DNA of 64,000 bases from Paraphaeosphaeria minitans. Taxonomy: Eukaryota > Ascomycota > Dothideomycetes > Pleosporales > Didymosphaeriaceae. Positions within the stretch are counted from its first letter, which is position 1; every line of letters begins with the position of its first letter. The stretch lies in NCBI GenBank assembly GCA_015832175.1, contig WJXW01000005.1, forward strand, positions 1,054,001-1,118,000, given 5' to 3'. Below are positions 32,314 through 42,351 of this stretch, piece after piece. The position numbers and the translations under genes are program-made. The notes under the pieces are model-generated. The model was not told the origin of the DNA, searched no databases, and saw only the letters and a program-made list of their open reading frames with translations.

Positions 32314-33004
32314 TTAAGGTAGATCTTACTAGAATGGCGCAACGGCTTTCACTTAGTAAGGGCGGAATTTCCCTTCAAATACAACGCTTGACAATACATA
32401 TGCAGCCTGGATGTTGCCTAGTGGATGCCTGGATACACACGCTCGTTAACACATCCGATCTATCGGGAAGACCACGAATACCACGAAGACCAACCCGATG
32501 ATCTTTATCGTCGAACTCGACAGAATACATCAGTCTCTGCTGACGGGAAGCGTTGGCAAAGGGGCGGCAGTGGTGCTTCACTTCCCAAACGGCACCTGCA
32601 GTTCTGAGGCCTCGTGCTTTCACTAGCGACTAGTCTAGCGGAGTATCTGCGGCTCTGCGCCTCACAGTGTCTTGGCAAGAACGACCGTGCACATCGTGAA
32701 CCCAAAGTTTGCCCTCTGGCGCTGCACTTATAACCAGCTTGCGCTGCCTGCTTCTGTTGGGACAATCCTCTGCTTGCCCGCACTACCACCATACCCGACC
32801 TCGCGTCCACACCCACTACAAACCCTTTTGCGCTCGAGTAAAGAGCCCATCACCAAGTGAAGCGCAGTCGATTCTGCCACTTCCGAGTTGGTATTTCCCG
32901 CAGAACAAACCGCAATAGTATGACTGACTTGCCGCAGCCTCGCGTAGCCCAACAAGCTTGCAGGAATAAAAAAAATTCTTTTCACTCACATCCCCCGAGT
33001 CACC

Positions 33005-34243
33005 ATGACTGGCTCTACTGCCTCCCGTCCCCGCGGCGGCGGCATCCGCAAGCAACGCGCGAAGCGCGACCGAGACGGCGACCTGGTTATGGGCACAGCG
33101 CCTCGAGTTGCTACAGCTGCACGCGCATCCGGCTCCAAGCCTCGGGCGAATCGAGACTCGCATACCGCTCCCTTCACCGAGCTCAAGGTGACCGGCTGGT
33201 CCGACGACAAAGAGGTCGCCAAGCTCCTCAACTTTCTCGAGCGCCATGCTGCACGACGTAGCCAGAAGGTCACCAAGGGTGCCGTACCCCCAAAGATGGT
33301 CAAGCGACATTCGGCGGCCGGCACTCTTCTCAAGATTTGGGTCCGTCCGGAAGATGTTTCTGCATTCGGCAAGATCAATGGCTTCACTTTCACTTCCGCT
33401 CATGGTAGCCAGAAGCTTACCATTACTGGCCCCGGTATCCGCAGCAAGTCACCGAACGCCATGGAGACGACTGGCGACAAAGACAACACCACCCTCAAGC
33501 CTGAGACATCAGAGACCATTGAGCTCCTCAAAGGCTTCCTATCCCGCCGCTACCATGCAGACGAAAAGCTGCTCAATCTGACCAAAATCGCCGACGATGA
33601 GGAGGTGGCCAAGTCAGGCATGTTCAGCGACGTCCGGACTCAGAAGAAGTTCTTCCCTGCTCTGATGATCGTTTGCGACAAGACGCTCAAGTCGGCCGAG
33701 GAGAAGCGCGAAGCCATCCACAGCGTCACCCTCTCCGGCAACAATCTATCAAACCTGGATGTTGTGCGTGATTTGTCAACCACTTTGCCTCACATTCAAA
33801 ATCTCGATCTTTCAGGCAACAGCTTCGCCAACATCCGCGTCCTCAAGCCTTGGAAGCAACGCTTTCGGTCTCTCCAACATCTCATCGTCGAGATCGCCGA
33901 GCCGGGCTGGGAAGAAGAACTTACTTCGTGGTTCCCCAAGCTCCGCATCCTCAACGGCCAGCAGGTCCGCTCCGATACTGTCCCAACCACCACGGAACCG
34001 GCAGCCACCCCCGCACCACCGGTAGCCGCACCAGCACCTACACCGGCCGTTCCTGCACCGGCATTAGTCACCGGACTTACCCCTGAACAAGAGCAAATGA
34101 TTGCCTACGTCATTGAGCAGACGAACCTCAAGCGCGAGATGGCTCTCCAATGTTTGGAAGCCGGCAAGTGGGATATCAACGCCGCCGGTCAGCTCTTCTT
34201 AGCCACCAAGGACACGCTTGGCCCTGAATCCTTCAATGGCTAG
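33005..34243 (+). CDS. Mex67/NXF1-like mRNA export protein lacking the NTF2-like domain
   Basis: Intronless, 412 aa. The N-terminus has RPRGGGIRK and DRDGDLVMG, as in filamentous-fungal Mex67. An RNA-recognition-like region (about 60-145; TELKVTGWSDDKEVAKLLNF and GTLLKIWVRPEDVSAFGKIN) precedes a leucine-rich repeat region (about 215-320; SVTLSGNNLSNLDVVRDLST, HIQNLDLSGNSFAN, FPKLRILNGQQV). In ordinary Mex67/NXF1 an NTF2-like domain of about 150-200 residues, which binds Mtr2/NXT1, follows. Here a Pro/Ala/Thr linker of about 35 residues leads straight to the C-terminal UBA/TAP-C domain (about 350-410; LTPEQEQMIAYVIEQTNLKR, ALQCLEAGKWDINAAGQLF), which binds FG-nucleoporins. The missing domain is directly visible. 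Whether this is a paralog or the sole Mex67 cannot be told here. Confidence 0.85.
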   Translation: MTGSTASRPRGGGIRKQRAKRDRDGDLVMGTAPRVATAARASGSKPRANRDSHTAPFTELKVTGWSDDKEVAKLLNFLERHAARRSQKVTKGAVPPKMVKRHSAAGTLLKIWVRPEDVSAFGKINGFTFTSAHGSQKLTITGPGIRSKSPNAMETTGDKDNTTLKPETSETIELLKGFLSRRYHADEKLLNLTKIADDEEVAKSGMFSDVRTQKKFFPALMIVCDKTLKSAEEKREAIHSVTLSGNNLSNLDVVRDLSTTLPHIQNLDLSGNSFANIRVLKPWKQRFRSLQHLIVEIAEPGWEEELTSWFPKLRILNGQQVRSDTVPTTTEPAATPAPPVAAPAPTPAVPAPALVTGLTPEQEQMIAYVIEQTNLKREMALQCLEAGKWDINAAGQLFLATKDTLGPESFNG

Positions 34244-34891
34244 AAGCCGGAAAGCATCTACGACGAAAACAAAGAGTGGTCACAGTACAAGGACATCGAT
34301 CCGCAAGTCGCATACTAAAAGATGTTAGCGGAAGGCCTTTGGGCCAATGTTTGTTTGGACGCCTTGTTCCACCAGAATGGGCATTTTACTGGCGGGATGC
34401 ATTGGAAATTGTATTTCCCGGTTCTCGGTTTCGATACCACAGCATAGCGATTGCATGGGACGGCGTTTTTCACGGATCTGCTTCACATAGATACCCAATC
34501 TTATAAGACCTGCGACGCAAGAGCCAGGCATTTGTATGATTTTTCCTATACTCTGTGAGATTGTATGTGTTGTGTATGTGGAAATAACGACACAATCTAC
34601 TCGATATACCTGGTCGTCGCCCGCTGCCAAAAGCAATGAATGGAGTAAAACAATCCAGCACCTTGCGATGACAATAACAACATCTAAATGCATCTTAACA
34701 GGCGAGACTCATGCACTTGGCATCACAAATATGCATTGAGAAGTTCCACGCGTGACTGATCTTTTCAAAACTCATGTCATAGATGTCTAGTAGACTATGG
34801 CTACAAACGCGTACCGATGCCAAACCCCAACCCCACCCAACTCCATGCACCCAGTAAGTCTCTAGATGTAGCCCCCTAAAAAAAAGACACC
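34244..34891. other. Convergent intergenic region
   Basis: 648 bp between the Mex67-like and DapB stops. The frame after the Mex67-like TAG stays open for 24 more codons to a TAA at 34,316-34,318. I see no separate gene. Confidence 0.55.
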
Positions 34892-37846
34892 CTACCGCCC
34901 TTCAGCCAGTGCTTTAGGAACAGCATTCTGTATCCTCAGCCACTCCCCGTTAAACGCATTGACGAGCCAGGAGCTCAATTCTGTACGTAAGCGTTAGCCC
35001 ACGTGCGCACACAAAGCGTTACCGAAAATACATCACTTACTGTCGTAGACGATCCTGTTCGCGTTGTGGAAGTAGATGCTGTGGTCCGAGTCGGGGAAGA
35101 AGTGGACGTCGTAGTTCTCCACGCCCGCGAGGTCCAGCTTGTCGAGCAGCGTCGCCGTGTTCTGCATGTGCACGTTGTCGTCTGCGATGCCGTGCATGAC
35201 GAGGAAGCGGACGTTTTGGCTGAGCGCCTTGACGTCGTGGATCGAGGAGTTGTCGTAGCCGCCTGGGTTGTTCTGGGGGGTGTGCATGTAGCGTTCGGTG
35301 TAGATGGAGTCTGCGGTGGCGGGTTAGTACGATGATGTATGTGGGGGAGAGGAGGTAGGGTGGATGAATGGATGGAAGGAAGGATGGATGAAAAGATGAA
35401 AAGATGAAAAGATGAAAAGATGAAAAGATGAAAAGATGAAAAGATGAAAAGATGAAAATATGGAAATATGGATATGAAGCTTACCGTAGAATCGCCAGTC
35501 TGTGACAGGCGCGACGGCCATGCCGTACTTGAACGTCTGCCCCGCGTCGAGCTCGAGCGTCTTGAGCGCCGTGAAGCCACCGTAGCTCCAGCCCCAGATG
35601 GCGATGCGCTCTTCGTCAACGTACTTCTTCTTGGCCCACATCTTGGCGACCGCGATCTGGTCGTGCGCCTCGTACCCGCCGATGTTGCCGCGCGTGATGC
35701 AGCGCAATTTGCGGCCTAGGTACCCGGTTCCGCGCCCGTCGACGGTGACGACGATGTACCCGAGACTGGAGGCGACGTACTCTTGAAAGCCAACTGAGAA
35801 TCTCTTGCTCACGGATTGCGACCCGGGCCCGCTGTATTGGAAGAAGAGCACCGGGTACTTGCGCTTCTTGTTGAAGTGCGGAGGGCGGCGTTCGACAACG
35901 TTAAGTTTGAAGCCGTCTACGTCTACCATCTGGTAATTGAGGATGGGGAGTTCGTGCTGTCTGGCAAACTTTCCCAGGCCCTTGTTCTCTTCAATCGTCT
36001 TCTCGAAACTTGAGGAAATGGACGGTGTGCTGATGATCTTCTGCCACGGGATACTGGGTCCTTCGTGGGTAATCAGAGCGTAGCCACCTCCAGCGGAGAA
36101 GGAGGCATCGTAGAAGCCGGCGGCAGCGTTTTCCATGACTTCCTTTTTGTCTGTGCCGTCTAGCTTCACAACGTAGGGATGGCGTTCCATCGAGCCTCTC
36201 TCGGTTGAGATGTAGTAGACGAGGTTGTTCTTGAGGTCGATGCGTGATGGTGCATCTACTACCTCCCACTCCCCCTCGGTAAGAAGCACAGGGGTAGCGC
36301 TGTCGAGCGGACTAAAGTAGCCGATGTGGTCGTAACCTTCATGGATCACAGTATCGACGTATCCATCCTCGTTACGTCCATTTTGAGGGTCAGCCGGCAC
36401 AAAGGTAGTCGTGTGCGAGACCTCCATCCAACCCCCATCCAAAGCCTGCACGTCGTCGGTGCGTACGGTCTTGCCTGTTCTCTTCCCAACATCCATCAGA
36501 ATCATCTTCAATACGTCGCTTTCCCGATTGGTCTCACGGACAAGCACCTGCTTGTTTTTGGCCCAAATGATTTCGGTAATAAGACGGTCATGGTCGGCAA
36601 AGTCGTTTTCGATGTTCACGTTAAACACTTCGCCCAAGCCTACATCATAGAACTGTAGATCTACAATGGGGTTGGGAGCACCTGACTTGGGATATTTGAT
36701 ATGCCGGACCTCTGGGTAGTTCTCTTCTCCGGGTTCGGGTTCTTTTCCGCTCGGACGGGAGACGAAGTATTGGACCGGGAACGTGGGAACGGTAGACTCA
36801 TTCGTACGAAGAAAGGCGATGTATTTTCCGTCTTTCGACCACCAAGTTGCGCTGTTGCCTGCGAAAACTTCCTCTTCGTAGACCCAGTCCGGCACACCGT
36901 AGAACAGCTCACTACCTCCGTCCTTTGTAATAGGTATGACCGAGTCGGAATCAAGCTTGCGGAGATACATGTTATTGTTCCTTGTGAAGACGACCGCGTC
37001 GGACTGCGGCGACCACGACGCTAGCTGAACGATGCCATCTGGGTTCGCTGGGTCTAGTGGCTCACCAGTCTGGGTTGCAACGTCGAAGATGTAGTATTTT
37101 CCTGTGAAGGAGTGCCTCCAATTCTTCTGTTCGTCCGCAATTACGAGCACCTTCTTGAAATCCTTGCTTGGCCAAAAGTTGTTTGGGTAGACAAACTCTC
37201 CATTGATTCTGAAGTTGCGGTCTTTCATAAGGAGGGTCCTGCTCGCGGCAACCTGTGCCGTGCCTTGGTCTCTGATGTTCTCAACCACCAAGAACCCGCC
37301 CTTGGAGACGCCTCTTTCGAGCAGCAGCCCATCCTCGCCGTTCGGTCCTGCAATCCAAGACACGCTCTGCCTGTCTCCGTACCATTTCCCACTCAGTACA
37401 CTGTCCAGAGTGACTTTCTTTCCAGAACCCTTTGTGGAGGTCGCGAGTGGATCGTGCGGTCGGGTGGAGACGTGCTTGTAGTTGCCGTTGAAGAGGAACG
37501 AGAATAGCGCGAGGGCCCAGCCAGCTACACAGACGATGCCAACAATCCAAAGCAGGCGTCGGTATTTCTTGTCTACCGGCTTCACGCCCTGTGATAGCCC
37601 ATCCTCGACATCGAAGCGTTCGCGCTTTCGCTCGGGGTCCGCATCGTCGTCCCTGTACTTCTCCCCAAACGTTGTACGCGATGCGCCGTTTGCCGCATTG
37701 TCGTGGATGTGTTCTAGCACGAGTGAGGTCGTCGAGACGGAGGATACGGAGCTTCCGGAGCCTTCTGCCGAGTCGCGTGAGGTTGTGTCGGCGCGGGTGA
37801 GAGGTTCCGTCTCCTCGTCGTTCACGGCGCGCTCACGGGGGCCCAT
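34892..37846 (-). CDS. dapB: Dipeptidyl aminopeptidase B (vacuolar, S9B family)
   Basis: Three exons on the minus strand: 37846-35485, 35310-35041 and 34980-34892 (introns 174 and 60 bp), giving 906 aa. It is a type II membrane protein: a 98-residue cytosolic tail, a transmembrane anchor at about 99-119, a beta-propeller region, then an alpha/beta-hydrolase domain. The catalytic triad is visible as Ser754 in GWSYGG, Asp in GIADDNVH (about 831) and His864 in DSDHSIY. The Glu motif of DPP IV-type enzymes is present as DWVYEEEVF. The protein matches yeast Dap2/Ste13 and Aspergillus DapB, which release N-terminal X-Pro/X-Ala dipeptides. The first intron holds an octanucleotide repeat and is open in the coding frame for many codons; only splicing gives the DSDH and C-terminal part. 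Confidence 0.93.
35386..35458. repeat. GATGAAAA octanucleotide repeat in the DapB intron
   Basis: About nine tandem copies of GATGAAAA lie inside the first DapB intron (35,311-35,484), next to GGAT/GGAA-rich DNA. On the coding strand the run reads TTTTCATC repeats and would encode FIFSSFHL repeats if the intron were kept. Confidence 0.9.
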
Positions 37847-38588
37847 GTTGGATGTTATCTGGAGGTGCGGCTATACCGTGCTGTCATTATAAACAGGCAA
37901 AGTAGGAAAACTATGGTCTAGTAGTCTAGAGCACACAGTGCAAGCGTTCACAAGAAGAGCATGGGTGGGTACCTAAGCTCGGGGTTGTGACCAGCGGGCG
38001 GCTACAGCTGGACAAAGCGGCGGAGTCGCGGAGGTTTCGAGGTATCCGAAACGAACCACTGGATCGACCATGCCGCAGCCGCACTCGAGGTTACCGCAAG
38101 CATCACGGGCACGCTACCAACTTGGAACTTCAGTAATTCGCTAAATCGTTCTATTCAGATCCAAATGTGGAACACTATCTGAACAAAGACTCAAAGCCAA
38201 GTCGTTACGCACCCGTCAAGAGTTTGGAATCGGCTTCGCTTCTCCGCCCCTTTGTAGAAGCTCGTGTATAGCTCCAAAACTTCTTACGGAAGTGCAAGAC
38301 ACGCCAGGAAAACGTTAGACTTAGAGATTTGGGATACTTTTTTGGGTCACATGTGTAGCTCCACATGTCCTTTGCCCCGCACTACTCTGTGTATAGTGCG
38401 TTCTCTTGATGGTTTAGGAGGATTCTTACAGCCATGCTTTGGCTACGGCGTCGCAACACGCACCACTGTTCAGTCTGATGATTTTTGTCCCTTTGACGAA
38501 GCCAGTTCCAGTTCCTAAAGATCTTTTGTAGCAAATCCTGCAGTTGCTTGCCAAGCGCAATCATGAGACGCCATCTAGGCGAAGCATC
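37847..38588. other. Intergenic region between DapB and RPB7
   Basis: 742 bp that should hold the DapB promoter and the RPB7 3' end. No ORF in it is convincing. Confidence 0.55.
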
Positions 38589-39337
38589 TCATTGCTGCAG
38601 AGGGCCAAGGTAGTCCTGCCAAACAGTCAGCCAAAACCATGCACAGCGGAGACACCTTGCGACTCAAAATGCCAACAGCTGCGTTGTATAAACAAAAAGA
38701 TACACGCTGCGCTGCATCTGAAACGATTGATTACAAAACATACCTCTTTCATAGTGCCAATCGCGAACTGTCGGTCGACTTCAGATCGTACGCCCTTGAT
38801 TTTGATGCGGACGTTGGTGCCCTTCTCGATGATTTGGTCGGCATTGTCCGTCCAATGCGGCGGCGTCGCGTTCGCATCGTACTTGATCTCAGACGGAATC
38901 ATCTAGCTGGGTTTAGCAAGTGGAAGATTGCAGAACTGGCGAGGGTAGATTTACCGCGCGACTCACAAACGCCTCCAAGGAGCCACAGCTGACGAAGAAG
39001 CCGGACCGGACGACGGAAGTCACGATGCCGTCCATCTAGCAGTTATTAGTCCTGCTTGCGAGACATACATTTCACGGGCATCACATACGACCTCGCCCTT
39101 GTACGGCCTCCAGACAATAGCTTTATAGTGCACCGTGTACTCAGCGGAGCCAGACCCGGGAACGACTTGTCCGTCAGAGATATCGAACGAGTCCAAGATG
39201 CATACTATAGTGAAAGAGCCCGTATTTGAGCCTTCTTCCTTGGAAAGAAGCTCTCTGTGCAGGTGCAGGCGTATCTGCGGACCGAAGTACGAGGGGTGTA
39301 GCGTAATCGTCTTCTCAAGCTCTTTGATGAAGAACAT
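38589..39337 (-). CDS. RPB7: RNA polymerase II subunit Rpb7
   Basis: Four exons on the minus strand: 39337-39089, 39035-38955, 38902-38744 and 38615-38589 (introns 53, 52 and 128 bp), giving 171 aa, the usual Rpb7 length. It starts MFFIKELEKTITLHPSYFGP, a diagnostic start, and continues with the RNP fold and the OB fold (GIVTSVVRSGFFVSCGS, EAFVSRAMIPSEIKYDANAT, VRIKIKGVRSEVDRQFAIGT) and ends MKEDYLGPLQQ. Rpb7 with Rpb4 forms the Pol II stalk that touches nascent RNA. For exon 2 I chose the donor at 38,954 over the one at 38,966 because it keeps VSRA, which aligns with VSSH of other Rpb7s. The last coding exon is only 27 nt. Confidence 0.95.
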
Positions 39338-39936
39338 GGTGAAAGCGACCGCTGAACGGTGGGTCGGTGCAAGTTGAGCTTCTGTGAGGGCAAGCGGCGT
39401 TGACGCGTCGGTCGACGGCGAGCGTGTAGACGAGAAAAGGGCAGCTTGCGCTGGCCGAGGCGACTGTGGAATTGTATTCTTATTGTTCGCGCGACGACCC
39501 GTGAAAGAGTGGCAGAGGGTCGCGCAAAAGTCTCAAGGAGACGTCGTCCGCAACCTAGAAATCAAGGACAGACCCGGTCCATATGCCCTTCCTCCGAATC
39601 GCGCGTGTATCAATATTCTAGCGTCCGTCGAAGAGGTACGCGCGGGGCCTCGTGGACAGTGGTGGTGCGGCTGGGGGGCGACAGCTGCCTTTCGATGAGA
39701 GCACGAGCAGCCCGGTCGACGTTCTTTCCAAGGGTGCGGCGCCAAGAATGTCGTCTCACACCCGTGCCCGCCCAACACCATGCCCACCAACACGCCCTCC
39801 AAGCTGCCGCTGCCGCTGCCGTCCCCTTCCTTGCACGCCGGATTTAAATAGCGGCTCGAGCCTGATCTCTGCGTGCCCAAGCGATGTCGTCGGCGCTGCC
39901 ACACCGATAACCGATCAAACCACCACATCCACAACC
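39338..39936. promoter_or_regulatory. Shared upstream region of RPB7 and the Mpo1-like gene
   Basis: 599 bp between divergent start codons, with no supported gene. Frames open on the plus strand into the Mpo1-like first exon, but the upstream peptide is not conserved in style. Confidence 0.45.
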
Positions 39937-40689
39937 ATGTCTCTCAACCTTGAGAAACAGCTGCGCTTCGTACGTCCCCGCCTTGCTCCCGTGCACTAGC
40001 AGATCCCTAACCAGAGAACAGTACGGCGCATATCACAATAATCCGGTAGGCTTGTTCGAGTAGCCTGCAGAGTGTTCACTCCCGCTCACACCGCCTGCCT
40101 CCAGATCAATATCGGCATACACACAGTCTGCGTACCCCTCATACTTTTTGCGTCCGTCGTTTTCGTAGGTTGAACCAAAAATCAGCGATCAGGCAGGCCT
40201 AATCAACAACAGTTCACAAATACTCCTGCGATACCACTGCCAGAATGGCTGTCCATCCCACACCTACCCCTCAACGTCGCCTCGGGCGTGCTTGTCTTGT
40301 ACACAACAGTGTACATGCTCATGGAACCTGTGGCAGGAGCTATGCTCGCACCTATACTGATCGGGGTCACTGCGTACGGAAACCACCTTACCTCGACGTA
40401 CGGCGCAACTGCGAATAAGTGGGCAGGAGGTATGTTCTTTGCATCCTGGATCGCGCAGTTCATAGGACACGGCAAATTCGAAGGTCGGGCACCTGCGCTC
40501 CTCGACAACATTGTGCAGGCCTTCCTTCTTGCTCCCTTCTTTGTCTGGTTCGAGATCCTGTTCACGCTCGGATACCGCCCAGAGTTGAAGAAGCGGGTAG
40601 ACAAGGCGGTAGAGGAGGATATCCGCAAGTTCAGGGAAAAGAAGGGCCAGACAGCGAACGGAAATGCGAATGGCACCCAGGCATCGTGA
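39937..40689 (+). CDS. Mpo1-like protein (DUF962), ER fatty-acid alpha-dioxygenase family
   Basis: Four exons: 39937-39969 (33 nt), 40022-40045 (24 nt), 40105-40164 (60 nt) and 40213-40689, giving 197 aa. The rebuilt start MSLNLEKQLRFYGAYHNNPI leads to NIGIHTVCVPLILFASVVFF, then TNTPAIPLPEWLSIPHLPLN. This is the DUF962/YGL010w family, with conserved Tyr, His and Asn residues near the N-terminus (YGAYHNNP, IGIH) and later HLTSTYG and QFIGHGKFEGRAPAL. Several hydrophobic segments indicate an ER membrane protein. Yeast Mpo1 is an Fe2+-dependent dioxygenase that shortens 2-hydroxy fatty acids from phytosphingosine breakdown; the His residues in IGIH and FIGHGKFEGR fit the metal site. Short exons and introns of 48-59 bp are typical here. 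Confidence 0.9.
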
Positions 40690-42351
40690 ACCGATGACAC
40701 GGCAACGCGGGAGCGCCCTTACGAATTGAGTGGGACCTGCTCCCGGAATACAATGAACCAGGGGAGACGGGATCTAATAGGAACATCTAACGGAGATGCG
40801 AGGTCGAGAAGGCCTGTGTCAGCTTGAAGAGGAATGATATGCGGGGATCTGTTCAAAAATCCGCAAGATATGTATGTGCCTGCAGCCGGATATTTGGCGA
40901 GCATAGGATACCGTGGTGCATTGGTTGGATGTAGATAATAATGAGAGCGAGGAGATGACGGATGTCGCGGTGCGTATTGAGTCGCATTAAGGTCTCGTTT
41001 ACGGATCATGACTCTGGGAGACGTTTGTATGATCATTGTTGGAGGGCTACTATGTACAAACACTTGCACCAGTTTGCCGCCTATGCCCAAGCAACATCTG
41101 TACTCGCATCATTTGCCGAGTACTAAGCGGCCACCTATACTTGCCCACCACGCAGAAAAAAATGGCGTGAGCAATGCTGCCGCATATGACTAGACAAGGA
41201 TGTCCACATATCAAGCTCTACAAGCAGGCCGCTGAGCTACCGTAGGATAACGTTCAGCTGTCAAATATATTGCAGAGCGTTTTCAAAGCTTGATGTTTCG
41301 ATCATGACTATGAAACAAACAACTAGTAAGAACAGAATCATCTCTTTTCCAGACGAGGCGAAATTCAAGGCGAGGACTATAGAACACGACGCTTCTACAA
41401 AAGGAAGTGCAAGGATAATAACACTATTTGAGTAGCAATCAGCCGGGACTTGGGTCTGTATATAGTGCTAAGTTGGCATGATCCACCATGAATCAGGCCT
41501 CCTCGTACTGGTAATGTTCTTGAATATATACTTGACCTTGGCACAGGGAAAATATGATACTGGAAAGTTGGTGTTGGAACTTTCGAATCTGGGAACATGA
41601 TCTCCAGTGCCAGAAAGCGGGATCTGTACTGGTCGTCAAGCAGTCACAGGAACAGTTCATCATCACAGAGATGGGACGTGCATTAGATACTAACTAGTCT
41701 TAGGTCAGTTAACCATCTCATGATGAGGGTGCTTTTGTACATCAAGTGATCCCAAGACAGCCTAGCACTGAATGAGGGATACAAGGCTATAGTAGTGGTC
41801 AATACAACTTCCTCGGGAACAGAGCATTGTCGTACGGCATTCCAAGTAATGATAGCTGGCATTTCCACAGTGTTAGAGCAGCGGTTTGAATTTGCATTGC
41901 CCGTTGAGAGTTACGACATGTCCTCAGACTGTTACCAGGTAGTGCATATGATCCGGAGCTCATCTGTAAAGCATGGGTGGTTGCAGATCATGTGCAAGCT
42001 CCAGAGCTGCAGCTGAAAAGCTGGCGTGGGCGTGGGCGGTGGCTCGTGGCTCAAGATTGTTTGCAACTTCCGCAACAGATACGCTATAAGACTAATATTA
42101 GTACCACAAGTATTATATAGACGATTTATGGTATCTTCCTGTGAAGTTGGCGTTGGGAGAAGCGCCGCGGTTGCTCAGGGAATGATTCGGGAAAAGTCGC
42201 AGCCGCTAACCGGTCCAAGCGTTCCTGCCCTAAGGGCTTTTCTCACCCTCGACCTCAGAGCTCCATCTCCTTCAACCCATCTCCGCTCATCCTCCTTCTG
42301 CATCAGCAATTGATCGCAGAACCGCCTCAATAACCTCTTGAGGTATCCACA
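40690..42351. other. Intergenic region upstream of ATP1; no supported gene
   Basis: 1.66 kb of mixed composition, AT-richer than the coding DNA around it, between the Mpo1-like stop and the ATP1 start. No ORF above about 120 codons has domain features. The right 200 bp should be the ATP1 promoter and leader (pyrimidine-rich with CATCTCC and CTTCAACC). Confidence 0.6.

Larger units (their letters stand above)
31897..33004. other. Intergenic region with a 35-bp tandem repeat and a CTCTGC run
   Basis: 1.1 kb between divergent TMA22 and the Mex67-like gene. It holds a 35-bp tandem duplication (32,096-32,162) and a CTCTGC/CTCTGT run (32,272-32,313). No ORF here is convincing. Confidence 0.6.

Noticed and set aside
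38955..38967. Alternative RPB7 donor at 38,966 (GTGAGT), a stronger consensus
   Set aside because: It keeps the frame but deletes four residues (VSRA) that align with a conserved stretch of Rpb7, so the weaker GTAAAT donor at 38,954 is preferred.
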